A DNA stretch of 12,092 bases from Lonsdalea britannica (GTDB lineage: Bacteria > Pseudomonadota > Gammaproteobacteria > Enterobacterales > Enterobacteriaceae). Within the stretch, counting starts at the first letter, position 1; every line of letters starts with the position of its first letter. Positions 1 to 6,801 of the stretch are shown here, piece by piece. The translations under genes were made by a program, and so were the position numbers. Below the pieces are notes generated by a model that was given only the letters and a program-made list of their open reading frames with translations, was not told where the DNA came from and ran no database searches. The stretch is taken from the NCBI RefSeq assembly GCF_946477055.1, contig NZ_CAMKXG010000092.1, positions 1-12,092 of the forward strand. Reading direction: 5' to 3'.

Positions 1-1
1 G

Positions 2-511
2 GCGTACCAGACCAAGAAATACGACAACGCGCGCGCGGCGCTCCAGCCTCTCCTCAACACCTCGCCCACCGACCCATGGTTTCTGGATTTGATGACCGAT
101 ATTGATATTGGTCAGCAGCGCGCACCGCAGGCCATCGCCCGGCTGCAAAAAATCCCGGAGGCGCAGGTCAATCCGGTGCTGCAACTCAATCTGGCGAACG
201 CCTATGTGGAAGGCCATCAGGCCGCCGCCGCCAGCCGACTTTTGCACAAGTACACCTACGCAAATCCCAGCGATCCCAACGGCTGGGAGCTGCTGGCCCA
301 TGCGGCGGCCGATCAGGGCAATCGCAGCGAAGAACTGGCGGCTCGCGCTGAGAGTCTGGCGCTGAACGACAAGCTCGATCAGGCCATCCGCCTGCTGAGC
401 AACGCCAGCGCCCAGAGCCAGCTCGGCAGTCTGGATCAGGCGCGCTACGATGCCCGCATCGACCAGTTGCGCACGCTGCAAAAACGCTTCCAGCAATACG
501 ATAAATCCTGA
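2..511 (+). CDS. bepA: BepA (YfgC) C-terminal part, periplasmic TPR region of the beta-barrel assembly-enhancing protease
   Basis: The frame is open from base 2, so the gene is cut by the left edge. Only the last 169 residues are present, ending with TGA at 509-511. They match the C-terminal tetratricopeptide-repeat half of E. coli BepA: alternating amphipathic helices with TPR-like spacing (segments such as [14 protein letters not shown] and [17 protein letters not shown]) and a very conserved end ([36 protein letters not shown]). In the family this domain contacts the BAM complex and LptD in the periplasm, while an N-terminal M48 zinc protease domain (HExxH, not in the window) degrades misassembled outer-membrane proteins. 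The stop codon overlaps an ATG of the next gene's frame (TGATG), which suggests a bepA-arsC transcription unit. The identification rests on similarity and on gene order. Confidence 0.93.
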   Translation, partial: AYQTKKYDNARAALQPLLNTSPTDPWFLDLMTDIDIGQQRAPQAIARLQKIPEAQVNPVLQLNLANAYVEGHQAAAASRLLHKYTYANPSDPNGWELLAHAAADQGNRSEELAARAESLALNDKLDQAIRLLSNASAQSQLGSLDQARYDARIDQLRTLQKRFQQYDKS

Positions 512-531
512 TGACACAAGGTAATGACGCA

Positions 532-897
532 ATGAACGACCGAGTGGTGATATATCACAACCCGCGCTGCTCCAAGAGCCGTGAAACGCTGGCTCTGTTG
601 CAGCAGCAGGGCATCGAACCGCAGATCATCCGCTATCTGGATACCCCGCCCGATAGCGATACGCTGGGTAAACTCCTTCAGATGCTCGGCTTTACCCACG
701 CGCGCGATCTGATGCGCCGCAGTGAAACGCTCTATAAGGAATTACATCTGGCGGACGAGACGCTGAGCAACGCTCAGCTGATTGAAGCGATGGCAAGCCA
801 TCCTAAATTGATTGAACGCCCAATCGTCGTGGTCGACGGTCAGGCGCGGCTCGGACGGCCACCGGAGAACGTACTGGCGATCCTGCCGCAGAAATAA
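532..897 (+). CDS. arsC: ArsC-family glutaredoxin-dependent arsenate reductase-like protein (YfgD)
   Basis: This is a thioredoxin-fold protein of 121 residues from the ATG at 532. The active-site motif HNPRCSKS places the catalytic cysteine at residue 13. Arginines matching the ArsC oxyanion-binding set are visible at R62/R63, R96 (ERPIV) and R109 (LGRP). This matches E. coli YfgD, the chromosomal ArsC paralogue next to hda, which is about 119 residues. An in-frame ATG at 511 overlaps the bepA stop and would add seven residues, but it lacks a clear ribosome binding site. The ATG at 532 has AAGG at 518-521 and gives the usual family length, so I prefer it. True arsenate reductase activity is not assured, because no arsB or arsR is nearby. 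The stop lies 6 bp from the stop of the convergent hda. Confidence 0.93.
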   Translation: MNDRVVIYHNPRCSKSRETLALLQQQGIEPQIIRYLDTPPDSDTLGKLLQMLGFTHARDLMRRSETLYKELHLADETLSNAQLIEAMASHPKLIERPIVVVDGQARLGRPPENVLAILPQK

Positions 898-903
898 AGG
901 AGG

Positions 904-1605
904 CTAGAGGTCCAGGGTCTCTTTGACGAAAGGGATGGTCAGCTTGCGCTGCGCTGCGATCGACGCGTGGTCGAGCTGATCCAGCGTGACGAACAGCGTC
1001 CGCATTTCGCGATCCAGCCGTTTCAGCAGGAAGCGGCTGACGTCTTCCGGCAGCTCAAATCCGCGCAGTCTGGCCCGCAGCTGTAACGCTTCGCCTTTCT
1101 CGTCGTCGGACAATGGCTGCAAGCGGTAGATTTGCCCCCAGTCCAAGCGGGACGCCAGATCGGGCAGTTGCAGATTAAGCTGACGAGGCGGACGATCGCC
1201 GGTGATCAACAGCCGCGTGCGACCGCCTTCCTGAATGCGGTTATAGAGATTGAACATCGCCATTTCCCACGCTTCGTCGCCCGCAATCGCTTCGATGTTG
1301 TCGATACAGACCAGCGCCAACTGCTCCATCCCGTCCAACACCTCAGGCACAAAATAGGCGCGCTTATCCAACGGCACATAGCCGACGGCTTCGTCTTTAC
1401 GAGAGAGTTCGGCGCAGGCCGCATGCAGCAGATGACTCCGGCCCCCGCCGTGGCGCGACCAGAAATAGATGTAGCTACCGTGCCGCTGAGTCAATGCCGA
1501 ATGAAGCGCCGCCAGCAGCGAAGCGTTTTCTCCGGGATAGAAACTGTCAAACGTTTCGTCATCCGGTAAATAAAGCGGTAATGAAAGCTGTGCCGGCGTG
1601 TTCAG
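904..1605 (-). CDS. hda: Hda, DnaA regulatory inactivator (AAA+ protein)
   Basis: Hda joins the DNA-loaded sliding clamp and stimulates hydrolysis of DnaA-bound ATP, which prevents re-initiation of replication. From a CTG start at 1605-1603 the product has 233 residues, the length of E. coli Hda. The N-terminal clamp-binding motif QLSLPL lies at 6-11. The P-loop is degenerate (HGGGRSHLL, 52-60), as is typical of Hda rather than DnaA. The Walker B-like [12 protein letters not shown] is at 99-110 and the box VII arginine finger is R153 in [12 protein letters not shown] two codons upstream (1611-1609) overlaps the Shine-Dalgarno GAGG at 1614-1611 and so could not use it, while the CTG lies 5 nt after it. 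Non-AUG CTG initiation is, as I recall, also reported for E. coli hda. The gene lies 137 bp downstream of uraA, as in E. coli, where the two are cotranscribed. Confidence 0.96.
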   Translation of the reverse strand: MNTPAQLSLPLYLPDDETFDSFYPGENASLLAALHSALTQRHGSYIYFWSRHGGGRSHLLHAACAELSRKDEAVGYVPLDKRAYFVPEVLDGMEQLALVCIDNIEAIAGDEAWEMAMFNLYNRIQEGGRTRLLITGDRPPRQLNLQLPDLASRLDWGQIYRLQPLSDDEKGEALQLRARLRGFELPEDVSRFLLKRLDREMRTLFVTLDQLDHASIAAQRKLTIPFVKETLDL

Positions 1606-1614
1606 AAGCACCTC
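1603..1614 (-). promoter_or_regulatory. hda translation start: GAGG Shine-Dalgarno with CTG initiation codon
   Basis: On the minus strand the sequence reads GAGG-TGCTT-CTG, with GAGG at 1614-1611 and CTG at 1605-1603. The only nearby standard start in frame is the GTG at 1611-1609, whose first base is the last G of the Shine-Dalgarno sequence. The motif can therefore serve only the CTG. Starting there also gives the product the family N-terminus ([11 protein letters not shown]). Confidence 0.75.
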
Positions 1615-1696
1615 AAACCTAACGGGCAGGAAAACGGGGCAAGTCTATCACAGAAACTTTCCCCTGTTGAACCGGCAGCGCAACTGGCGCCGGGGT

Positions 1697-1731
1697 CAGG
1701 CGTCGCCGTCGGCTAACGACGGCGACGCCTG
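1697..1731 (-). repeat. Perfect 14-bp inverted repeat (strong RNA hairpin) in the uraA-hda spacer
   Basis: The arms at 1697-1710 and 1718-1731 are exactly complementary and GC-rich, with a 7-nt loop (1711-1717). The hairpin begins 11 nt after the uraA stop on the minus strand. No T tract follows on that strand, so it is not a classical intrinsic terminator. It could stabilise the 3' end of upp-uraA mRNA, slow exonucleases, or partly uncouple hda from uraA. Its function is inferred; the base pairing is read directly. Confidence 0.7.
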
Positions 1732-1742
1732 TCATCACGATA

Positions 1743-3032
1743 TCAATATGAACGCGTTTCTTCATCGGTCGGATCAAGCACGACTTCTTCCTTGCGCAGC
1801 GCGGAGATCACGCGGAACAGCAGGCTCAGGAAAATACCCACCACCGTCGCCAGCGCCATCCCCTTCAGTTCGACGGCGCCGAGATGCACTTTCGCACCGC
1901 TGACTCCGATGATCAGAATGACCGCCGTCAGGATCAAGTTCTGCGCTTTATCGTAATTCACCTTTGATTCAATCAGCACCCGGATACCCGATGCGGCAAT
2001 CACTCCATATAACAGCAGCGACACACCGCCCATCACCGGCACGGGAATCGCCTGAATCGCCGCCGCCAGCTTGCCGACGCAGGACAGCAGGATAGCCAGC
2101 ACCGCGGCACCGCCGATCACCCAGGTGCTGTAGACCTTGGTCAACGCTAATACGCCGATGTTCTCGCCGTAGGTCGTATTCGGCGTGGAACCGAAACAGC
2201 CGGAAAACACGGTGGAGATCCCGTTAGCGAACAGTGAACGATGCAGTCCGGGATCACGCATTAAATCTTTCTTGACGATGTTGGCCGTGACCACCAAATG
2301 CCCGATGTGTTCGGCAATCACCACCAGCGCAGCCGGCAGAATGGACAGCACGGCAAACCATTCAAAACGCGGCGTATAGAATGTCGGCAGAGCAAACCAG
2401 TGCGCCTGAGCGATGGGCGTCAAATCCACCATACCCATAAAGAAGGATAGCGCGTAGCCCGCCACCACACCGACGAGAATAGGGATAATCGCCAGAAAGC
2501 CGCGAAACATCACCGATCCCAAAATGGTGACGGCCAGCGTCGCCAGCGACACAATCACGGCATGGGTATCGACGCTCGCGCCATCGGCAGGCAACAGCCC
2601 CGCCATCCCAGCCGCCACGCTGGCCAGCTCCAGACCGATCACCGCAACAATCGCGCCCATCGCCGCGGGAGGAAAAATGACCGAAAGCCAGCCGATCCCT
2701 ATCTTTTTCACCATCAGGGCCACCAGACAGAACAGCACGCCGCAAATAATGAATCCGCCCAACGCCAGCTCATAGCCCAGCGGCAACAGCAACAGCACCG
2801 GCGAGATAAACGCGAAACTGGACCCCAGATAAGCCGGAATTTTTCCTTTGCAAATAAACAGATACACCAACGTCCCGATACCGTTGAACAGCAATACGGT
2901 GGCGGGATTGATTTTAAACAGAATCGGAACCAACACCGTCGCGCCGAACATGGCGAACAGGTGCTGCAGGCTCAACGGGAGGGTTTGTAACAACGGTGGC
3001 CGTTCACTAACGCCGATGGCGCGACGAGTCAT
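1743..3032 (-). CDS. uraA: UraA, uracil:H+ symporter (NAT/NCS2 family)
   Basis: This inner-membrane permease takes up uracil, working with uracil phosphoribosyltransferase encoded just upstream. Its 429 residues equal the E. coli UraA length and the similarity is very high throughout. The sequence is strongly hydrophobic with the 14-segment NCS2 pattern. Residues known to bind uracil and couple protons in UraA are present at the same numbers: E241 and H245 (VVIAEHIGH), and E290 in the family signature GSTPNTTYGENIG. The ATG at 3032 is chosen over one 12 codons upstream because it gives the conserved MTRRAIGVSERPPLLQ start and follows AAAGGA at a good spacing. It lies 164 nt after upp, a spacer holding one clear terminator hairpin and a second possible one. 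Confidence 0.97.
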   Translation of the reverse strand: MTRRAIGVSERPPLLQTLPLSLQHLFAMFGATVLVPILFKINPATVLLFNGIGTLVYLFICKGKIPAYLGSSFAFISPVLLLLPLGYELALGGFIICGVLFCLVALMVKKIGIGWLSVIFPPAAMGAIVAVIGLELASVAAGMAGLLPADGASVDTHAVIVSLATLAVTILGSVMFRGFLAIIPILVGVVAGYALSFFMGMVDLTPIAQAHWFALPTFYTPRFEWFAVLSILPAALVVIAEHIGHLVVTANIVKKDLMRDPGLHRSLFANGISTVFSGCFGSTPNTTYGENIGVLALTKVYSTWVIGGAAVLAILLSCVGKLAAAIQAIPVPVMGGVSLLLYGVIAASGIRVLIESKVNYDKAQNLILTAVILIIGVSGAKVHLGAVELKGMALATVVGIFLSLLFRVISALRKEEVVLDPTDEETRSY

Positions 3033-3059
3033 CTTGTTATTCCTTTCTCTGAGGTGTTG

Positions 3060-3090
3060 AAAAACCAATCAGCGGAGCAATCGCCCCGCT
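3060..3090 (-). terminator. Possible attenuator hairpin in the uraA leader
   Basis: On the minus strand an 8-bp stem (one G-T pair) with a GATT tetraloop covers 3090-3071. After a 6-nt gap it is followed by TTTTT at 3064-3060. It sits 28 nt before the uraA start codon and downstream of the better terminator at 3159-3182. The gap between stem and T tract makes it a weak intrinsic terminator. It may be an attenuator or just a leader structure. Confidence 0.35.
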
Positions 3091-3158
3091 TGAACACAAT
3101 GTCTCTCCGGGTGAACCGCCGCCTTACTGGCGCAGACGGCGCCCCGGAAAATAAGCCC

Positions 3159-3182
3159 AAAAAAAACCGGCTCTTCAGCCGG
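3159..3182 (-). terminator. Rho-independent terminator after upp
   Basis: On the minus strand, CCGGCT (3182-3177), a GAAG tetraloop and AGCCGG (3172-3167) are followed at once by eight T residues (3166-3159). It begins 14 nt after the upp stop. Because uraA lies in the same direction only 127 nt further, the element either terminates part of the upp transcripts or means that uraA has its own promoter. Confidence 0.85.
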
Positions 3183-3196
3183 CTCATCGTATCTGC

Positions 3197-3823
3197 TTAT
3201 TTGGTACCGAACAGCTTGTCGCCGGCATCGCCTAGGCCCGGCATAATGTATCCGTGTTCGTTCAGCCCCTGATCGATGGATGCGGTGTAAAGCTCAACAT
3301 CCGGATGGGCTTTCTCCAGCGCGGCAATCCCTTCCGGGGCCGCAACCAGCACCAGCAGCTTGATACGCTTGCAGCCAGCTTTCTTCAACAGGTCGATCGT
3401 GGCGATCATGGAACCGCCGGTCGCCAGCATCGGATCAACCACCAACGCCATACGCTCGTCGATATTGGACGCCAGTTTCTGGAAATATGGCACCGGCTCC
3501 AGCGTCTCTTCATCACGGTACATCCCCACCACGCTGATGCGCGCGCTGGGCAGGTTTTCCAGTACCCCTTCCATCATCCCCAGACCGGCGCGCAAAATCG
3601 GCACAACCGTAATTTTTTTGCCCTTGATCTGGTCGATTTCAACCGGTCCGCACCACCCTTCGATGGTGACTTTCTCCATGACCAAATCTGCCGTGGCGAC
3701 ATACGTCAGCAGGCTCCCGATTTCCGATGCCAGCTCACGAAAACGCTTGGTGCTGATATCCTGCTCGCGCAACAGGCCCAGTTTGTGTCTGACTAATGGG
3801 TGTTTAACCTCTACGATCTTCAT
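3197..3823 (-). CDS. upp: Upp, uracil phosphoribosyltransferase
   Basis: This cytosolic salvage enzyme makes UMP from uracil and PRPP. It has 208 residues, the same as E. coli Upp, with near-identical sequence. The PRPP-binding loop of type I phosphoribosyltransferases is DPMLATGGS at 130-138. The C-terminal uracil-binding segment [11 protein letters not shown] is at 191-201. The ATG at 3823 follows a GGGGAG ribosome binding site. The gene is divergent from purM and upstream of uraA, giving an import-and-salvage pair. Its promoter has a TATAAT box followed by GA and seven T residues, the arrangement by which E. coli upp senses UTP. Confidence 0.98.
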   Translation of the reverse strand: MKIVEVKHPLVRHKLGLLREQDISTKRFRELASEIGSLLTYVATADLVMEKVTIEGWCGPVEIDQIKGKKITVVPILRAGLGMMEGVLENLPSARISVVGMYRDEETLEPVPYFQKLASNIDERMALVVDPMLATGGSMIATIDLLKKAGCKRIKLLVLVAAPEGIAALEKAHPDVELYTASIDQGLNEHGYIMPGLGDAGDKLFGTK

Positions 3824-3851
3824 TTTTCTTCTCCCCTTCGGCTACGGACGG

Positions 3852-3872
3852 CAAAAAAATCGCCGGATTATA
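3852..3872 (-). promoter_or_regulatory. upp promoter -10 and UTP-sensitive initial transcribed region
   Basis: On the minus strand TATAAT lies at 3872-3867. Five bases later comes G3861, A3860, then seven T (3859-3853) and G3852. E. coli upp is reported to use alternative starts at a G and an A six and seven bases after the -10 box. The A start enters a T tract where, at high UTP, polymerase adds U residues repeatedly and aborts. The same spacing and tract are seen here, with seven T rather than the eight I recall for E. coli. No convincing -35 hexamer is visible at 16-18 bp. Confidence 0.8.
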
Positions 3873-3888
3873 CCGCTTTTACAAGCGG
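3873..3888. repeat. Inverted repeat abutting the upp -10 box
   Basis: CCGCTT (3873-3878) and AAGCGG (3883-3888) are perfect 6-bp complements separated by 4 bp. The repeat ends directly beside the TATAAT box, in the spacer where polymerase would bind. It could be chance, or an operator for an unidentified regulator. Confidence 0.4.
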
Positions 3889-3904
3889 GAACATACGACC
3901 GTGG

Positions 3905-3918
3905 GTGATCCAGATCAA
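3905..3918. promoter_or_regulatory. FNR/CRP-like palindrome between upp and purM
   Basis: The sequence GTGATCCAGATCAA matches the FNR consensus TTGAT-N4-ATCAA at 9 of 10 defined positions. Read as a CRP site (TGTGA-N6-TCACA), the minus strand gives TTTGA-N6-TCACC, 8 of 10. Its centre is about 50 bp upstream of the predicted upp start, which is not an ideal activator position. The regulator is unproven. Confidence 0.4.
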
Positions 3919-3974
3919 ACCGCCCGGGGAATTAGACGCCTGATTTCCTAAAAGCCCCCGCCGGTACGCGCCGC

Positions 3975-4003
3975 TCGCAAACGTTTGCTTACGCTGTTAG
4001 AAT
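3975..4003 (+). promoter_or_regulatory. purMN promoter with PurR operator
   Basis: The PurR-type box TCGCAAACGTTTGCTT spans 3975-3990 and contains the perfect palindrome GCAAACGTTTGC (3977-3988). Only one defined position of the 16-bp E. coli consensus differs. A -10-like TAGAAT follows at 3998-4003, and the operator covers the -35 position, so PurR bound with hypoxanthine or guanine would block polymerase. The same layout is known upstream of E. coli purM. Confidence 0.88.
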
Positions 4004-4055
4004 TGCCCCGCTCCATTTTCCAATCACCAAACGTAACCTCCGTGGGGACTCCGCA

Positions 4056-5096
4056 GTGACCGATAAAACCTCTCTCAGCTATAAAGACGCAGGCGTGGAT
4101 ATTGATGCAGGCAATGCATTGGTGGGACGAATTAAAGGCGTAGTGAAACAAACTCGACGCCCGGAAGTCATGGGAGGTCTGGGAGGGTTCGGCGCCCTGT
4201 GCGCCCTGCCGCAAAAATACCGCGAGCCGGTGCTGGTTTCTGGCACCGATGGCGTCGGCACCAAACTGCGTCTGGCGATGGACCTGAAACGTCATGACAC
4301 TATCGGCATCGACCTGGTGGCCATGTGCGTCAATGATTTGGTCGTCGCTGGCGCCGAACCGCTGTTCTTCCTCGACTATTACGCCACCGGCAAGCTGGAC
4401 GTGGACACCGCCGCCAGCGTTATTACCGGTATCGCCGAAGGCTGTAAACAGTCCGGCTGCGCACTGGTCGGCGGCGAAACGGCGGAAATGCCGGGGATGT
4501 ATCACGGCGAAGATTATGACGTCGCTGGTTTCTGCGTCGGCGTTGTCGAAAAATCAGAAATCATCGACGGCAGCAAAGTACGCGAAGGCGACGCCCTGAT
4601 CGCATTAGCCTCCAGCGGCCCGCACTCCAATGGCTATTCGCTGGTACGCAAAATTTTGGAATTCAGCAACACCGATCCGGCAACCGAACAGCTGGACGGC
4701 AAGCCGTTGGCCGATCACCTGCTGGCGCCGACTAAAATCTACGTGAAATCCATCCTGTCGCTGATTGAGAAAATGGATGCTCACGCTATCTGCCACCTGA
4801 CCGGCGGCGGTTTCTGGGAAAATATTCCGCGCGTCCTGCCGGAAGGCATGCAGGCGACTCTCGACGAGTCCAGCTGGCAGTGGCCGTCTGTCTTCAACTG
4901 GCTGCAAACAGCCGGTAACGTCAGCCGCCATGAAATGTACCGCACCTTCAACTGCGGCGTGGGGATGATCGTCGCCCTGCCGGTCGAGCAGGTAGAAGAA
5001 GCAATCGCTTTACTGAACGCCAACGGTGAAAAAGCCTGGAAAATCGGTAACATTAACCGTACCGATACCGGAGAAACCGTGGTTATTAACGCATGA
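4056..5096 (+). CDS. purM: PurM, phosphoribosylformylglycinamidine cyclo-ligase (AIR synthetase)
   Basis: PurM catalyses the ATP-dependent closure of FGAM to aminoimidazole ribonucleotide, the fifth step of purine synthesis. It has 346 residues against 345 in E. coli, with very high identity. Conserved family segments are GTDGVGTKL (63-71), an [17 protein letters not shown] stretch (93-109) and GGETAEMPG (139-147), all in the ATP/substrate-binding half. The glycine-rich [13 protein letters not shown] marks the C-terminal domain. The start is GTG at 4056, with GGGG at 4044-4047 as ribosome binding site. E. coli purM also begins with GTG at this place. The stop overlaps the purN start (ATGA), which indicates translational coupling. 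A PurR operator lies upstream. Confidence 0.98.
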   Translation: MTDKTSLSYKDAGVDIDAGNALVGRIKGVVKQTRRPEVMGGLGGFGALCALPQKYREPVLVSGTDGVGTKLRLAMDLKRHDTIGIDLVAMCVNDLVVAGAEPLFFLDYYATGKLDVDTAASVITGIAEGCKQSGCALVGGETAEMPGMYHGEDYDVAGFCVGVVEKSEIIDGSKVREGDALIALASSGPHSNGYSLVRKILEFSNTDPATEQLDGKPLADHLLAPTKIYVKSILSLIEKMDAHAICHLTGGGFWENIPRVLPEGMQATLDESSWQWPSVFNWLQTAGNVSRHEMYRTFNCGVGMIVALPVEQVEEAIALLNANGEKAWKIGNINRTDTGETVVINA

Positions 5097-5731
5097 AAAA
5101 TATCGTTGTGCTGATTTCGGGTGAAGGAACTAACCTGCAAGCGCTGATCTCTGCCTGTGAACGCAACCGCGTCAAAGGCAAGATCGCCGCCGTTTTCAGC
5201 AACAATCCCGAAGCGGGGGGATTGACCCGTGCGCAGGACGCTCATATTCCAACGCACGTGTTGTCCCCGACTGAAGAGGTCGACCGCGTCGCTTTTGACG
5301 CGGCGCTGGCGGACGAAATAGAGAAGTATCAGCCCGACGTCATCGTACTGGCGGGCTATATGCGCATACTGAGCGCCGAGTTCGTTTCCCGATTCGAGGG
5401 AAAAACACTGAACATTCACCCTTCCCTTCTGCCGAAATACCCCGGACTGCATACGCACCGTCAGGCGATGAAAAATCGCGACCGGCTGCATGGCGCCTCG
5501 GTGCATTTCGTCACTGAAGCGCTGGACGGTGGACCGATCGTACTGCAAGCGCGCGTCCCCATCTTCGACGATGACGAAGAGCAGGATGTGAAGGCGAGAG
5601 TGCAGACGCAGGAGCACACCATCTACCCGCTGGCGATCAACTGGTTGCTGGAAGGTCGTTTGAAAATGAAAGATAACGAAGCCTGGCTGGACGGTATTCG
5701 TATCCCGCCGCACGGCTACGCCGCCGACTAA
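5093..5731 (+). CDS. purN: PurN, phosphoribosylglycinamide formyltransferase (GAR transformylase)
   Basis: PurN transfers a formyl group from 10-formyltetrahydrofolate to GAR, the third step of purine synthesis. It has 212 residues, the same as E. coli. The N-terminal phosphate-binding loop reads ISGEGTNLQ (E. coli has SGNGSNLQ). The catalytic triad is N107 and H109 ([13 protein letters not shown]) and D145 (ALDGGP), each shifted by one from E. coli N106/H108/D144 because of an extra residue near the N-terminus. Translation starts inside the purM stop codon (ATGA), so the two genes are coupled and share the PurR-controlled promoter. In E. coli ppk and ppx lie downstream; here unrelated transport genes follow. 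Confidence 0.98.
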   Translation: MKNIVVLISGEGTNLQALISACERNRVKGKIAAVFSNNPEAGGLTRAQDAHIPTHVLSPTEEVDRVAFDAALADEIEKYQPDVIVLAGYMRILSAEFVSRFEGKTLNIHPSLLPKYPGLHTHRQAMKNRDRLHGASVHFVTEALDGGPIVLQARVPIFDDDEEQDVKARVQTQEHTIYPLAINWLLEGRLKMKDNEAWLDGIRIPPHGYAAD

Positions 5732-5741
5732 ATCATCTTTT

Positions 5742-5767
5742 GCCCCGAACGCACTTGCCGACGGGGC
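5742..5767 (+). terminator. Weak hairpin after purN, possible terminator
   Basis: GCCCCG (5742-5747) pairs with CGGGGC (5762-5767) around a 14-nt loop, starting 10 nt after the purN stop. No T tract follows, so intrinsic termination is doubtful. It may be the degraded or Rho-assisted end of purMN. Confidence 0.3.
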
Positions 5768-5861
5768 CTATCATGAGTATTCTCCCCCGCTTTTTACCCG
5801 TTTACGATCCTGAAGCCGGGGCCGCAAGGTTCGGCGAGTCGTCATTCGGCGCGAGTAATAG

Positions 5862-5889
5862 CTGACAGGACACGCCTGCTATTTATAAG
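5862..5889 (+). promoter_or_regulatory. Candidate promoter for the amino acid ABC transporter genes
   Basis: CTGACA at 5862-5867 resembles a -35 box (5 of 6) and TATAAG at 5884-5889 a -10 box, with a 16-bp spacer. It lies about 90 bp upstream of the binding-protein start, in the 248-bp gap after purN. No operator for a known regulator is recognisable in that gap. The assignment rests on hexamer matches alone. Confidence 0.45.
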
Positions 5890-5979
5890 ATACCTCTTTT
5901 GAGCGTGCTTTTTCCGCTGAGAGCCGCCATTCTGTAAAAGGGATTTTAGAGTTAGCATCCTGATTAATAGGGAAAACAA

Positions 5980-6801
5980 ATGAAAAAACTTTTCACATTG
6001 ATGATGCTCGGGTTGGCGATGTGCGCCTCCAGCATCCCCTCTCAGGCCGGAACTACTCTCGACCGGGTCAACCAGACCGGTGTTCTGCGCAATGTCCTGT
6101 TCAACGACTATCCACCGTTCAGCTACATCGATGACAATAATCAGCTGGTCGGTTTTGACGTGGATGTCGCTAAGGCCATCGCACAGAAGCTGGGCGTCAA
6201 ACTGCAGCTGGCGACGCCAGGTTGGGAAGCCATCGTCGGCGGACGCTGGCAGGGGCGCTGGGACCTGTGCGTTTGTTCCATGACGCCGAACCCCGAGCGT
6301 GAAAAAGTCCTCGATTTCGCCACGCCTTACTACAGCACCTACGCCGTGCTGATCGTGCATAAAGACGAAAAACAGATTCAATCGGCGGCGGACCTCAGCA
6401 ACAAACGCGTGGGATTGGGCCTTGGCTCCAGCTATGAAAGCTATCTCAACAAAAGCCTCGTGATCCCGGGTGGAAAGCCGATCAGCTTCCCGTTCCAAAG
6501 CGTGCAAGCGATCCCGACCGATGAGGCCATCGCCTTCCAGAATCTGGCGCTCGGTCCCGGCAAACGTCTGGATGCCGTGATTTCCGACCGCATCACCGCC
6601 AAGCCTCGTCTGGCGCGCATGACGCAGCTGCGTATCGTGTCAACGCTGTACTCCGAACCCAACTGGATCGCCACCGATAAAGGTGACCCGGAATGGACCG
6701 CAAAGCTGGTGGAAACCCTTAACGCCCTGCGCGCCGACGGGACGATGTCGCGCATCTCGCAGCAGTGGTTTGGCGAAGACATCACCGAGATTGCTCAATA
6801 A
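5980..6801 (+). CDS. Periplasmic amino acid-binding protein of a polar amino acid ABC importer (SBP family 3)
   Basis: The product has 273 residues. Residues 1-23 form a signal peptide (MKKLF, hydrophobic core, SQA|G cleavage), so it should be periplasmic. The mature part has the family 3 solute-binding pattern: GVLRNVLFNDYPPFSYID at 34-51, GFDVDVAKAIAQKLGV at 58-73, and SMTPNPEREKVLDFATPYY at 100-118. R107 is at the position that holds the ligand carboxylate in HisJ-like proteins. D203 (DAVISDR) is the likely amino-group contact. The substrate cannot be read from sequence, but an amino acid is most likely. A C-x-C pair at 97/99 (LCVCSMT) is unusual at this place. The ATG at 5980 follows GGGAA. 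The stop overlaps the next start by one base (TAATG), so the permease gene is coupled. Confidence 0.88.
   Translation: MKKLFTLMMLGLAMCASSIPSQAGTTLDRVNQTGVLRNVLFNDYPPFSYIDDNNQLVGFDVDVAKAIAQKLGVKLQLATPGWEAIVGGRWQGRWDLCVCSMTPNPEREKVLDFATPYYSTYAVLIVHKDEKQIQSAADLSNKRVGLGLGSSYESYLNKSLVIPGGKPISFPFQSVQAIPTDEAIAFQNLALGPGKRLDAVISDRITAKPRLARMTQLRIVSTLYSEPNWIATDKGDPEWTAKLVETLNALRADGTMSRISQQWFGEDITEIAQ

Noticed and set aside
1609..1611. GTG at 1611 as the hda start (235 residues)
   Set aside because: Its first base is part of the Shine-Dalgarno GAGG, leaving no spacing. The CTG two codons on fits spacing and family length.
3033..3068. Twelve-residue N-terminal extension of UraA from 3068
   Set aside because: The ATG at 3032 has AAAGGA at good spacing and gives the 429-residue length and conserved N-terminus of UraA.
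3254..3908. Long open frames opposite upp (180 and 182 codons)
   Set aside because: They are antisense shadows of the highly conserved upp gene and have no protein-family features.
4781..5713. 310-codon minus-strand frame opposite purM and purN
   Set aside because: It overlaps two certain genes entirely. High GC at third positions commonly leaves the opposite strand open, and the translation is rich in Arg, Gln and His without motifs.
6018..6026. Lipobox in the amino acid binding protein signal (LAMC)
   Set aside because: The residue before the cysteine is methionine, not G/A/S, and a good signal peptidase I site (SQA|G) follows.
6765..6800. Permease start at 6765
   Set aside because: It would lie inside the binding-protein gene and give an N-terminus foreign to the family. 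The ATG at 6801 overlaps the upstream stop, as in coupled genes.
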